Assembly (NCBI GenBank): GCA_024684675.1 | Contig: JAIKWO010000107.1 | Coordinates: 1-56,144 of the forward strand | DNA length: 56,144 nucleotides | DNA from: Lachnospiraceae bacterium | Lineage (GTDB): Bacteria > Bacillota > Clostridia > Lachnospirales > Lachnospiraceae | Direction of reading: 5' to 3' | Shown: positions 15,613-23,383 of the stretch, piece after piece | How the letters are laid out: each line of letters starts with the position of its first letter | Numbering within the stretch: the stretch's first letter is position 1 | Notes under the pieces: model-generated | What the model saw: only the letters and a program-made list of their open reading frames with translations | The model's database searches: none | Told to the model about the DNA's origin: nothing | Program-made: the position numbers and the translations under genes

Positions 15613-16562
15613 GGTCCTCGTCCTCCAACTTCCGATAACGGTACTTTATAAATTGATCTCTTTAATCCTTTACAGTTCAGAGAGGCATGATAACGATCTC
15701 CCTGCGTTGTAATATAAACAACCGTGCCTATCATCTTCCCGCAGTATTCGCATGGATAGTATTTTCCACCATCTTCATTTCTGTGCGATCCGACTGTCGC
15801 TTTCTGAACAGGCTCAATGGAAAGCTGAAGATATGTACAGTCATAATCCATATGATAGACTGTTCCGCTTTCTGTAATATAAACACTAGGTTCGTCCGTT
15901 TCCGTATAACCGCCGATGCCACAAGGGATATAACCTGTCCATGGCTTTACGCGACAATGATTTCCCATTAGCATACCGGGAAACCCAAACCAACCGATCA
16001 GCGGTTTTACATAATAGGAAACTGAAATATCAAGCACATCCTGCCCGTTTCGTTTCTGCGGATCTTTACTAACAACAAGCCCGCTGCTGCCACCGACGAT
16101 CATGGAATCATCCAGATTCTTTTTTCCAATATACGAAACGATATCACTGCGGATCGCTACATCTGATGCCAGCACACCCACTGCATTATCCGGTTCAACT
16201 CCCGCACTGTCTGCCAGATACTCCCTTATTGCCCACTTACTTACCGATTGATGCAGTGCTGCTTCAATATTGCTATGTAACTGTATAAGTGAGATCACGC
16301 AGATCAATTGCATACAAAATACCAGGAACATCGGGAAGACGATCGAACACTCGACCGTGATACTTCCTCTGGCAGAAAGAAACGGAGACATTCCCTTTTC
16401 TTCATGAAAAAGAGATGATAACCGATTGCTTTGAAAACCGATTTGATTGATATGAATTGTTTTAGGTGATTTGACAAAAGCTAGGGGATAGCTTTTGCTT
16501 AGGAGATATGGATAAAGTCGTTCGCTTCTTCTTCGTTCGATATCATTCCAAAAAGGGAACAT
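15591..16562 (-). CDS. TadE-like pseudopilin with two C-terminal cysteine/histidine modules
   Basis: A 323-aa protein. Residues 1-57 are basic and unusual; SARGSITVECSIVFPMFLVFCMQLICVI (63-90) is the pseudopilin-like helix with Glu. The C-terminus contains two similar modules: VYITESGTVYHMDYDCTYL...YYPCEYC (227-274) and VYITTQGDRYHASLNCKGL...GPCSRC (282-321). Each has the pattern VYIT-G-YH-C-L...PCxxC, known from many exported or DNA-processing proteins and probably metal-binding. The ATG at 16562 has a near-perfect AGGAGG eight bases upstream; an alternative start at 16391 (MSPFL) has only a poor Shine-Dalgarno. It overlaps the next gene (15612) by 22 nt. Confidence 0.75.
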   Translation of the reverse strand: MFPFWNDIERRRSERLYPYLLSKSYPLAFVKSPKTIHINQIGFQSNRLSSLFHEEKGMSPFLSARGSITVECSIVFPMFLVFCMQLICVISLIQLHSNIEAALHQSVSKWAIREYLADSAGVEPDNAVGVLASDVAIRSDIVSYIGKKNLDDSMIVGGSSGLVVSKDPQKRNGQDVLDISVSYYVKPLIGWFGFPGMLMGNHCRVKPWTGYIPCGIGGYTETDEPSVYITESGTVYHMDYDCTYLQLSIEPVQKATVGSHRNEDGGKYYPCEYCGKMIGTVVYITTQGDRYHASLNCKGLKRSIYKVPLSEVGGRGPCSRCAA

Positions 16563-16582
16563 CTCCGTTTCCTCCTTTCCTG

Positions 16583-17995
16583 TTATTTTTGATAACCTAC
16601 CAGTCGTTCAATCCGAATATGGTGACCCCATCCGGATTTCACCGTGATCACCGCCTCCAGATCATGAATGCAGCGATCAATGCGAAACAGGTCGTTCCCG
16701 CTTATGCAACGGACATCCATTTCCATAATGTCCAAAAAACGCATGTTTCTCTCCTCTTTGTTTACAAAGAGCATCAGTATTTGTAAATAATCGCGATATG
16801 TCAGTCCGGATGCATTGTCACCACCAGGCGTTTTCATTCGAAGACCATTAAGAAGACCAAGCTTCCATTGCTCATCAGTTTTCATCAGCGCAACCTTCCC
16901 GCCTGACAGCAGAATGCGAATATCATTGACGGCTTCTGAATACGACCACGCTAAAATGATCGACCACTTTATAATCTTTCCGAGTTCAGGCAATAGACAG
17001 ACCGCTGCTACCGTATCCGCTAGTGCCTCTGCTTCTGCACATCTGCGCGTATCACAGGATAAGTACAGAAAATTTGCAGTTTCACGAATAAGCAGTAGTC
17101 TAGTCACCACACTATCCAAGTTGTCCTTGTCACTGTCTTTTCCACAAAGTACATATTCGAGTTCATAACCCAACTCGGAATTATTCTTTCGCGTTACATA
17201 GTTCCCACATCGCTCGACTAGATACCGTTGAAAGATCAGATCTTCCGTTTTCGTTGCTGCGGTTTCACCATGAAGAAAACCATCGCCCTCCTCGTAATTC
17301 CGAGATGAAACATATTCCGATCCGGCAATGCTCTTAGCAGATAAAGCATCCGACCCTGTCACCTTGGTAAGTACAATGCCGGGATCCATCTGATCAAAAA
17401 CTGCGTCTGCCGGATTATCAATCGAAAAATGTTTGAATTTCTTTTTGCCCTTCCTTCGATAGCGGGCGATCCGCTCTTTGTTTTTTGCTTTCTCTTCCTC
17501 GAACCTGTTTCCAAGGAGTCCTTTTTGCTCGATCACGGATCTCTCATTTGAAAAAAAGGGGATCTCATCCAATTCGTATAGATCAAGCATGTAATCGACA
17601 GCATACCTCTCGACTACATCACCCAGCATATCCGATGCTTTGCAGGTTTCTGTGATCACAACCGATTCACATGATGCGTTATAAAAATCCTTAGCAATGC
17701 GTCCGGCACCTTCTCCCATTCCAAGATTATCATCCAGATAATCTGTCAGATGTCCTTCAAGCGGCGTATTGGTTTCATATGAAGAGCCATATGCACTGTC
17801 AATAAAAAACAGATCATACTGCTTTAAAAGTTCTCGGTTGTACTCCGCTAAAACAGACTGAAGTGCCATATCGGCGGCGCATTCTGTCATAAAGCGTACA
17901 CCGTTTGTCCTTGCTGCTTCGATCACCTGAAACAATAAGCCCACCATCACTGTCATCATGAGTGATAAGAATACCGTGATCTCGCCTTTTTTCAT
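16583..17995 (-). CDS. DUF5702-family exported protein of the Tad locus (TadG-like position)
   Basis: A 470-aa protein beginning MKKGEITVFLSLMMTVMVGLLFQVIEAAR, a short basic start plus one helix as in TadE/TadG-type pseudopilins (here G-E-I-T-V-F). The large remainder is predicted outside the membrane and matches the DUF5702 family by N-terminal pattern and locus. It is charged, with helical stretches near 170-190 (EEEKAKNKERIARYRRKGKK). It starts immediately after the Flp1 pilin stop (TAA ATG), so the two are translationally coupled. Probably a tip or accessory pilus component; this is inference. Confidence 0.75.
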   Translation of the reverse strand: MKKGEITVFLSLMMTVMVGLLFQVIEAARTNGVRFMTECAADMALQSVLAEYNRELLKQYDLFFIDSAYGSSYETNTPLEGHLTDYLDDNLGMGEGAGRIAKDFYNASCESVVITETCKASDMLGDVVERYAVDYMLDLYELDEIPFFSNERSVIEQKGLLGNRFEEEKAKNKERIARYRRKGKKKFKHFSIDNPADAVFDQMDPGIVLTKVTGSDALSAKSIAGSEYVSSRNYEEGDGFLHGETAATKTEDLIFQRYLVERCGNYVTRKNNSELGYELEYVLCGKDSDKDNLDSVVTRLLLIRETANFLYLSCDTRRCAEAEALADTVAAVCLLPELGKIIKWSIILAWSYSEAVNDIRILLSGGKVALMKTDEQWKLGLLNGLRMKTPGGDNASGLTYRDYLQILMLFVNKEERNMRFLDIMEMDVRCISGNDLFRIDRCIHDLEAVITVKSGWGHHIRIERLVGYQK

Positions 17996-18166
17996 TTAAT
18001 AAACGCTTCCGGTCTTGGACACGATATGCGAAAAAATATCATTTACAAGGCTTGTCAGCTGGTTCTTAAAGATAATGACCAGACTGATGAGAACCACCAG
18101 GATCAGGATCATCTCAACTGTTCCGATACCATCTTCCTCTTTTAAAAATCTTCTTAATGTTTTCAT
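17996..18166 (-). CDS. Flp1-family type IVb pilin (56 aa, absent from ORF track)
   Basis: Translating the gap on the minus strand from the ATG at 18166 gives 56 residues: MKTLRRFLKEEDGIGTVEMI, then a hydrophobic helix, then SHIVSKTGSVY and TAA at 17996. The basic leader, G-x-G-T-V-E with the processing site before the helix and Glu+5-like residue, and small size fit Flp/Flp1-like major pilins. GGAGG sits seven bases upstream of the ATG. It lies between tadC and the DUF5702 gene. This should be the pilus filament subunit; cleavage probably falls after the Gly of DGIG or just before. Confidence 0.9.
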   Translation of the reverse strand: MKTLRRFLKEEDGIGTVEMILILVVLISLVIIFKNQLTSLVNDIFSHIVSKTGSVY

Positions 18167-18176
18167 CTTTTCCTCC

Positions 18177-19436
18177 TTACATTTGAAATGTATGAAATGC
18201 CGGAACGATAATGATGACCATCACGATCACCAGCATCATGATCATAGGAACAAGAAGCTTGGTTCCTGCTTCCTCACCCATCTTTTTTGCCCGGCTTTTT
18301 CGCTCCTTTAACGCAGTCTGCACTTCTTCCTGAAGCGCGCGCTTTAATCCGTTTGCACCGCTTTTTGTATATTGTATGATGAACGAAGTCCATTTCTTGT
18401 ATTCTCCGCTTCTCGTTCTTTCACCCAAATGAAACAATGCATTTGATTCCGAAATGCCACTTTCCATCTCGCGACATGCAAGCCGCATTTCTCTATATGC
18501 TGCATTCTTTCCGGCAGTGACAAAATCTCCCTCTTTGGCAATTTTTGCAAATGCGCTTTTAACTGTCATTCCGGCTCCGATCAGCATTGCCATTTTTGAA
18601 ACGATCTTCGGATATTCACGCATAAGTTGCTGCATTCGCTTTTCTTCTTCTTTCTTCTCACGATCTCTCTTTGCACAGACCAGACCTCCGGATAATGCAA
18701 TCGTCAAAAAGAAAACGGCCATATACGGAACCGATCGCTCTTCATAAAACGAAAGTTGCCTGTTTTCAAAAGTCGAAGGCAATATGAAAGAACCTTCTCC
18801 TGCCTTTAATTTCTGTAGTTTAATCAGATCTTGTTCCAATCTTGCGAAAAACGCCTCATTTTGATCTTTTGGACATGCTCTGACATAGAACTGTTCCTCC
18901 GCTTCAAATCCGACACTCTCATCCCGGACCACGGCGCGAATCCTGACAGGAATCCCACTTTCGGGAAGAGCCGTCCCCAGCCTTCCGTCATAACCAATCA
19001 CATCCGTGTTGTCTGTCTGCCATGCAATCTCAAAAGGATATCGATCAAGATTGTCAGGGAAATGAAGATCTTCCGTCACATGATCTGCTAGCGTATTCTC
19101 TCCCATCATTTCTTTCTGCAGCACTTCTATGAATTCCGGATAGATCTTTTTTACATCGTCGTAACAATAAGACTTTGGAAAAAGTTTCAAATTCACTGAT
19201 CGATCCTCAGATTCGGAAGAAACATTCAAAACCATATTTTTTTCTTTTCCGAATCGATCATCTCTTGCAACCTCTTCGATCGGAATACGCATCATTGCAA
19301 ACAGGCTGTAAATATACAATCCTAAGGCGATAAGGCTCCCGATGAGTAAGATTTTGGATGCTTCCGGATATTCCTTTTTTCGGGCAAGTCGATGTATGGC
19401 ATACCCTGCCCCCGCCAAAAATAGTATTGCTCCCAT
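18177..19436 (-). CDS. tadC: Tad pilus inner-membrane platform protein TadC-like (T2SSF)
   Basis: A 419-aa membrane protein. Two helices at the N-terminus are followed by a roughly 200-residue soluble region, a helix (MAVFFLTIALSGGLVCA), and a type II secretion F domain with REYPKIVSKMAMLIGAGMTVKSAF and LKERKSRAKKMGEEAGTKLL, then a last helix ending FHTFQM. The T2SSF motif pair and its position after TadB identify it. The soluble insertion makes it longer than proteobacterial TadC (~320 aa). It forms the assembly platform with TadB. Confidence 0.85.
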   Translation of the reverse strand: MGAILFLAGAGYAIHRLARKKEYPEASKILLIGSLIALGLYIYSLFAMMRIPIEEVARDDRFGKEKNMVLNVSSESEDRSVNLKLFPKSYCYDDVKKIYPEFIEVLQKEMMGENTLADHVTEDLHFPDNLDRYPFEIAWQTDNTDVIGYDGRLGTALPESGIPVRIRAVVRDESVGFEAEEQFYVRACPKDQNEAFFARLEQDLIKLQKLKAGEGSFILPSTFENRQLSFYEERSVPYMAVFFLTIALSGGLVCAKRDREKKEEEKRMQQLMREYPKIVSKMAMLIGAGMTVKSAFAKIAKEGDFVTAGKNAAYREMRLACREMESGISESNALFHLGERTRSGEYKKWTSFIIQYTKSGANGLKRALQEEVQTALKERKSRAKKMGEEAGTKLLVPMIMMLVIVMVIIIVPAFHTFQM

Positions 19437-19445
19437 ATTTCTCCT

Positions 19446-20216
19446 TTACGCTTCGATCGTCACAAGACGATATGACATCCATACAGAAAATCCATAGAGG
19501 CCCAAACAGATTGTCATCACTAAGATCCCTAAAGGATTGTGATACAACGGATCAAAATATCCGGGTGAAGTGATCCGAATATAGAAGATCATCCCAAACG
19601 GGATTAGACACATGATCCTCTGTTCTGCCTTTCTTCCATGCAGCATTGTTTGGATCTCTCTCTCCGTATCGATCTTCATCAAAATGATCTCTGCCGTTGC
19701 CAAGATCATCTCACACATATTTCCACCGCTTCGCTTGGCTGCCGCAAAAACTTCTGAAAAGTCTCGGATGTTTTCTGTCCCACTTCGTTTTCCCAGATCG
19801 AACAAAATCCGTTCGATCGTGACATTATTCCCGATAAGTCTTTCCATATTCTCTGCTTCTCTTCGAATATCCGATTCTTTTCCGTATAGATTCGCAAGTT
19901 CATGTCCACCCCTGATAAATGCATTCTCCACGGCATATCCTGCCTGCAGTTTGGATGAAACTATTAAAATCCACTCTTTGAACTCTGTTTCCAACCTGTC
20001 ACATCGTTTTTTCTTCAACACCTTTTTTCGATATCTGCAGAACAGATAACCGCATACAATTCCCGGAATCAATACATAAAGTGAATCATAAAAGAAAAAC
20101 AGAATCACAGATGCACCCAGCGTTCCCATCAGATAGTATTTAATCCATTCCGTTTTGGAAAAAGAGTAAGTCCGATAATCCTGCTGCCTCGATCTTTTCT
20201 CTTGAGAAAAGGTCAT
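19446..20216 (-). CDS. tadB: Tad pilus inner-membrane platform protein TadB-like (T2SSF)
   Basis: A 256-aa T2SSF protein from the chosen start. The signature LETEFKEWILIVSSKLQAGYAVENAFIRGG is typical of TadB, followed by LGKRSGTENIRDFSEVFAAAKRSGGNM. Two N-terminal and two C-terminal helices surround the cytoplasmic domain. The track start (20375) would lie far inside tadA, so the ATG at 20216 (MTFSQEK) is preferred, still overlapping tadA by 77 nt. No strong Shine-Dalgarno is seen, so expression may depend on coupling with tadA. Confidence 0.82.
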   Translation of the reverse strand: MTFSQEKRSRQQDYRTYSFSKTEWIKYYLMGTLGASVILFFFYDSLYVLIPGIVCGYLFCRYRKKVLKKKRCDRLETEFKEWILIVSSKLQAGYAVENAFIRGGHELANLYGKESDIRREAENMERLIGNNVTIERILFDLGKRSGTENIRDFSEVFAAAKRSGGNMCEMILATAEIILMKIDTEREIQTMLHGRKAEQRIMCLIPFGMIFYIRITSPGYFDPLYHNPLGILVMTICLGLYGFSVWMSYRLVTIEA

Positions 20217-21378
20217 TCTTTTTAACCAGCTTCCCTTCGACGTTCCCTTTTCCTCTCCCGCTGCTTTCAAATTTATAAAGCGTTTGTGTTTCAATTTCAT
20301 CGCCGGATATTCCCAAAACCTCCACGATCTCCAATACTTTTCTTGTTTTGTCCCTAAGTCTTCCCAGATGCACAATCAGATCAATCCCGGATGCGATCTG
20401 CCTTCGAATCGCCGAGATCGGAAGATCCATTCCCATGAGTACCATTGTCTCCAATCGATACAACATATCTCGCGCACTGTTTGCGTGTCCTGTCGATAGC
20501 GATCCGTCATGCCCCGTATTCATTGCTTGCAAAAGATCTACCGCCTCAGCCCCTCTGACCTCACCGACAATAATGCGGTCCGGTCTCATACGAAGGGAAC
20601 TTTTGATCAGATCACGGATCGTTATCTCATTGCAATTCTCTGCCGTTCTTGCACGAGTTTCTAATCTGACGAGATTCGGCGCATTCTGAATCTGCAACTC
20701 CGCGCTGTCTTCGATGGTAATGATTCTCTCCTCTTTCGGAACAAAATCCGAGAGTGCATTTAAAAAGGTTGTCTTTCCGGATCCGGTTCCGCCACTGATC
20801 ATAATGTTATAACCGGCATGAACCATGATCTTTAACCAGGAAGCGACATCTTCCGTGATCGACCCCAAAGCGATCAGATTCTCGATCCGAATCGGTTTGT
20901 CAGGAAATCGACGAATTGTCAGGATCGGACCGTTTAAAGCGATCGGCGGTAAGACAACATTGACACGCGATCCGTTTTCGAGTCTGGCGTCTGCAATCGG
21001 AGAAGCTTCATTCACAGTTCGATTGCATTTTCCGACGATCTGCTGAATCACATCTTCCAACTTCTCAACAGACGAGAAGCTGTTTTCCCATTCTTTCAAC
21101 CGCCCGTTTTTTTCAATAAAGATCGCTTTCGGGCCATTGATCATGATCTCCGTGATCTCTTTGTCTTCCAATAGTTCCTGCAAAATATCCAATTTGCGGA
21201 TCGAATAAAACAATTCTTTTCCCAGCTGTTGCTTCTCTTCTAGGCTTAGATAATGCTCTCTTCCATATTCAATCAGAGATTCTCCGATCAGCTGCCTGAC
21301 CGAGATCTCATCATTCTCCACTGAATAGTCCATCTTGGCATAGATCAGAGACAGTACATCTTCTTTTTTAGAATTCAT
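20140..21378 (-). CDS. tadA: Tad pilus assembly ATPase TadA/CpaF
   Basis: A 412-aa secretion ATPase that powers pilin assembly. Walker A is MISGGTGSGKTTFLNALSDF (around residue 195), the Asp box is RIITIEDSAELQIQNAPNLVRLETR, Walker B is RMRPDRIIVGEVRGAEAVDLLQAM, and the His box is SLSTGHANSA. The N-terminal domain (GLKEWENSF, DARLENGSRVNVVLPPIA) is of the CpaF type. It overlaps tadZ by 11 nt, with AAAGGAG ahead of the ATG. Confidence 0.96.
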   Translation of the reverse strand: MNSKKEDVLSLIYAKMDYSVENDEISVRQLIGESLIEYGREHYLSLEEKQQLGKELFYSIRKLDILQELLEDKEITEIMINGPKAIFIEKNGRLKEWENSFSSVEKLEDVIQQIVGKCNRTVNEASPIADARLENGSRVNVVLPPIALNGPILTIRRFPDKPIRIENLIALGSITEDVASWLKIMVHAGYNIMISGGTGSGKTTFLNALSDFVPKEERIITIEDSAELQIQNAPNLVRLETRARTAENCNEITIRDLIKSSLRMRPDRIIVGEVRGAEAVDLLQAMNTGHDGSLSTGHANSARDMLYRLETMVLMGMDLPISAIRRQIASGIDLIVHLGRLRDKTRKVLEIVEVLGISGDEIETQTLYKFESSGRGKGNVEGKLVKKNDLFSREKIEAAGLSDLLFFQNGMD

Positions 21379-22360
21379 ACAGCTCCTTTCGGATCAGATT
21401 CTTTGCAAAATCCGCCAATTCGCCGTACACAAGCTGCTCTGGGGCAAACGGAAGATCTCTGATCAAAGACAGGTCACATTGTTTCGTCTTTTGAAGGACA
21501 TCTTCATAGTCCGCTCTTTCCAAAAGCAATTTGTATTGCTCCATTTTTGCCATTGCCATCCCATCGTCTTTCACAATCGTAAAGACTTTTCTACAGCACC
21601 TTAAAATATCCGGTAAGCCCTGGATATTATCCGAAAGATCAAGCAAAATATATTCATAAGCAGAATACTTTTCTATCTCTTCAATCATCATCATCCATTG
21701 CTCTTTTGTAATCCGGTTGATATCCATATAGGAAAATGCCGGTGGAATGAAATCCATGTTCCCGACGCTTTGCGTCATCGCCTGCAGCTTATAAAACAGC
21801 GCCTCCTTCGCATTCGTAATATAATAGATTAAATCCGTGATATCACACATAAACTCTTTTCCGAACCGAATGTTCAGTCCGGAGAAACTTTCAAAATTGA
21901 GATAGAGTACTTTATGCTTTTTCGCCAGCATCTGTCCCATCGACAGTGCCAGTGAAGTTTGAAGTCCTCTTTTGATCGGGGAATAAAATCCTATGAGGTT
22001 TAATCCCTTTTCTCTGATTACCGGTCTTTCTTTTTCTTGTATCTCAAGCCGGCCCATGACTTCTTTCATGACCGTCTCACATGATTGATATTTGTAAACA
22101 CCTCCGTTTGGTTCATTTAAAGACTCGCGATCCGGTTCCAGGATCACAATCTGTGCGCGCATATTCTCTTCCAGTTGTTTTGAATATTCCTCTTTTGCAA
22201 TCAGAAGAATATCGATCTTGTCTTTTGTTTCGTTTTGTTCTAAGTTTTCCCTCGATGTGAATACAGCGACATCAAAAGGAAATTCCTTTGCCACGTACTC
22301 ACAGAATTTTGATGCATATACCGCCTCTCTATCGCAGACGGCCAGCAGTTTTTTCCTCAA
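21368..22360 (-). CDS. TadZ/CpaE-like MinD-superfamily protein with non-canonical P-loop
   Basis: A 330-aa protein. The N-terminal ~110 residues look like a receiver-like domain (LLAVCDREAVYASKFCEYV, IDILLIAKEEYS), followed by a MinD/CpaE-like NTPase fold: LIGFYSPIKRGLQTSLALSM, KVLYLNFESFSGLN, and YILLDLSDNIQGLPDIL. The Walker A lacks the usual KGGxGKT pattern. TadZ proteins localise the Tad machine in the cell. The start is set to TTG at 22360: it forms a TTGA overlap with the upstream peptidase stop and has AGGAGGT just before it. The track ATG (22405) would lie inside the peptidase gene. Confidence 0.78.
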   Translation of the reverse strand: MRKKLLAVCDREAVYASKFCEYVAKEFPFDVAVFTSRENLEQNETKDKIDILLIAKEEYSKQLEENMRAQIVILEPDRESLNEPNGGVYKYQSCETVMKEVMGRLEIQEKERPVIREKGLNLIGFYSPIKRGLQTSLALSMGQMLAKKHKVLYLNFESFSGLNIRFGKEFMCDITDLIYYITNAKEALFYKLQAMTQSVGNMDFIPPAFSYMDINRITKEQWMMMIEEIEKYSAYEYILLDLSDNIQGLPDILRCCRKVFTIVKDDGMAMAKMEQYKLLLERADYEDVLQKTKQCDLSLIRDLPFAPEQLVYGELADFAKNLIRKELYEF

Positions 22361-22782
22361 ATTACCTCCTTTAGGCATACTAATAGCGCGGCTACCATAA
22401 AACACGGCGCCATCGGTATTCTAGTATTCTTCATATTCTTTTTTGCTATGATCATTTGTGTTAGGGGAAGTAGGGATAGAAAAATCCCTAGTATGAAAAT
22501 CTGAAACACTTTTTCTAAGGAGAGATAGATTGCTATGACTGAGATGAGTTTGACGTCTCCGGCGCCCAGACTTTTTACAATAAACAGCGGAAGCAAGATC
22601 ATAATCACTAACGCTGCCCGTATCATTGATGCAGTAACGTAAGACATGCCTTGTCGTTCATAACAAAAAATCAGTCCTGCCACTGCGGCTATTAAGTTAT
22701 GTGTGTTGGGGATTTTGTGTGTACGGTAATCGTACAGGGACACAATGCTTAAGAACAAAAAAAGACTTACAATGTTACTCAC
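22357..22782 (-). CDS. Prepilin peptidase, A24 family (first gene of Tad operon)
   Basis: A 141-aa polytopic membrane protease with the first Asp in SLYDYRTHKIPN and the second in KSLGAGDVKLISV (GxGD). It resembles TadV/CpaA and should cleave the leader of the Flp1 pilin. The start is GTG at 22782; its AAGAGG abuts the codon, so the true start could be a few codons downstream. It shares its last bases with the tadZ TTG start. It lies right behind a sigma-A promoter and a region with an inverted repeat. Confidence 0.9.
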   Translation of the reverse strand: MSNIVSLFLFLSIVSLYDYRTHKIPNTHNLIAAVAGLIFCYERQGMSYVTASMIRAALVIMILLPLFIVKSLGAGDVKLISVIAIYLSLEKVFQIFILGIFLSLLPLTQMIIAKKNMKNTRIPMAPCFMVAALLVCLKEVI

Positions 22783-22813
22783 CTCTTTCGAGCGCGCAAC
22801 AACTGTAAGTCGA

Positions 22814-22842
22814 ATTATAGGATGCGATTCTTTACTTGTCTA
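22814..22842 (-). promoter_or_regulatory. sigma-A promoter of the Tad pilus operon
   Basis: Minus strand TAGACA (22837-22842), 17-base spacer, TATAAT (22814-22819), predicted start near 22807, about 25 bases before the GTG of the first tad gene. An 8-base inverted repeat (22764-22771 with 22804-22811) brackets the translation start region. Confidence 0.75.
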
Positions 22843-22873
22843 GTACTAATTTCCTTATTTTTGTATTTTTAGT

Positions 22874-22893
22874 AAATATTCACAAATATTCAT
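22874..22893. repeat. Tandem 10-bp direct repeat upstream of the Tad promoter
   Basis: AAATATTCAC (22874-22883) is followed directly by AAATATTCAT (22884-22893). One-turn periodicity and placement about 65-85 bases upstream of the predicted tad transcription start suggest a possible activator site. It is AT-rich, so chance is not excluded. Confidence 0.45.
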
Positions 22894-22901
22894 TGTTGGT
22901 T

Positions 22902-23369
22902 TTATGCAAAATAACCACGGTTCACTACAGAATAGCAGTTCTCATTCAAGGAACTTCTGCCGTAAGTAAGCCCCGCATACACGGTCTGCGCATTCTCCAT
23001 GACGGATCCGGAGTGATCCTGACCGCTGATCTCACTGTATGCATCATGCAACTTTCCGACGATCGAACGTACGCCTGCAAGCGGTTCTTTCACGTGATGA
23101 GAGACTGCTGCCGTCAGCGTCTTTCCGATAAAAACATACAGACCGAATAACATATGGGACAACTCAAAATGATAATCGAGCGAATTCATAAGTTCATTCA
23201 TGCATTCTCTGGTCTTCTTGATGCTTTCTTTAAATGCTTCACGATCTTCAAATGAGTCTTCCGCATCATCCAGATACGCCAGTACCATTTCATACAGGAT
23301 GACGATCATCTCTGTTTTATTGGCCTGCGTGATGCGCATCGTAAAATCTTTCTTGCGTTCGTTTGTCAT
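22902..23369 (-). CDS. fliS: Flagellin chaperone FliS
   Basis: A 155-aa mostly helical protein. The N-terminal segment MRITQANKTEMIVILYEMVLAYLDDA is the FliS pattern (Q-A-N/T-xx-E-L-V-x-M-L-Y-E), and SLDYHFELSHMLFGLYVFIGKTL matches its second half. FliS caps the flagellin C-terminus and prevents premature polymerisation. It lies 14 nt downstream of the flagellin gene, the usual neighbour. It is slightly longer than usual (~130 aa), with a C-terminal tail. No intrinsic terminator is visible between fliS and the Tad operon. Confidence 0.9.
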   Translation of the reverse strand: MTNERKKDFTMRITQANKTEMIVILYEMVLAYLDDAEDSFEDREAFKESIKKTRECMNELMNSLDYHFELSHMLFGLYVFIGKTLTAAVSHHVKEPLAGVRSIVGKLHDAYSEISGQDHSGSVMENAQTVYAGLTYGRSSLNENCYSVVNRGYFA

Positions 23370-23383
23370 ATAATGCTCCTAAA

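Noticed and set aside
23085-23105. parS-like sequence CTTTCACGTGATGAG in fliS
   Set aside because: It matches only the central part of parS and lies in coding sequence far from the cluster.
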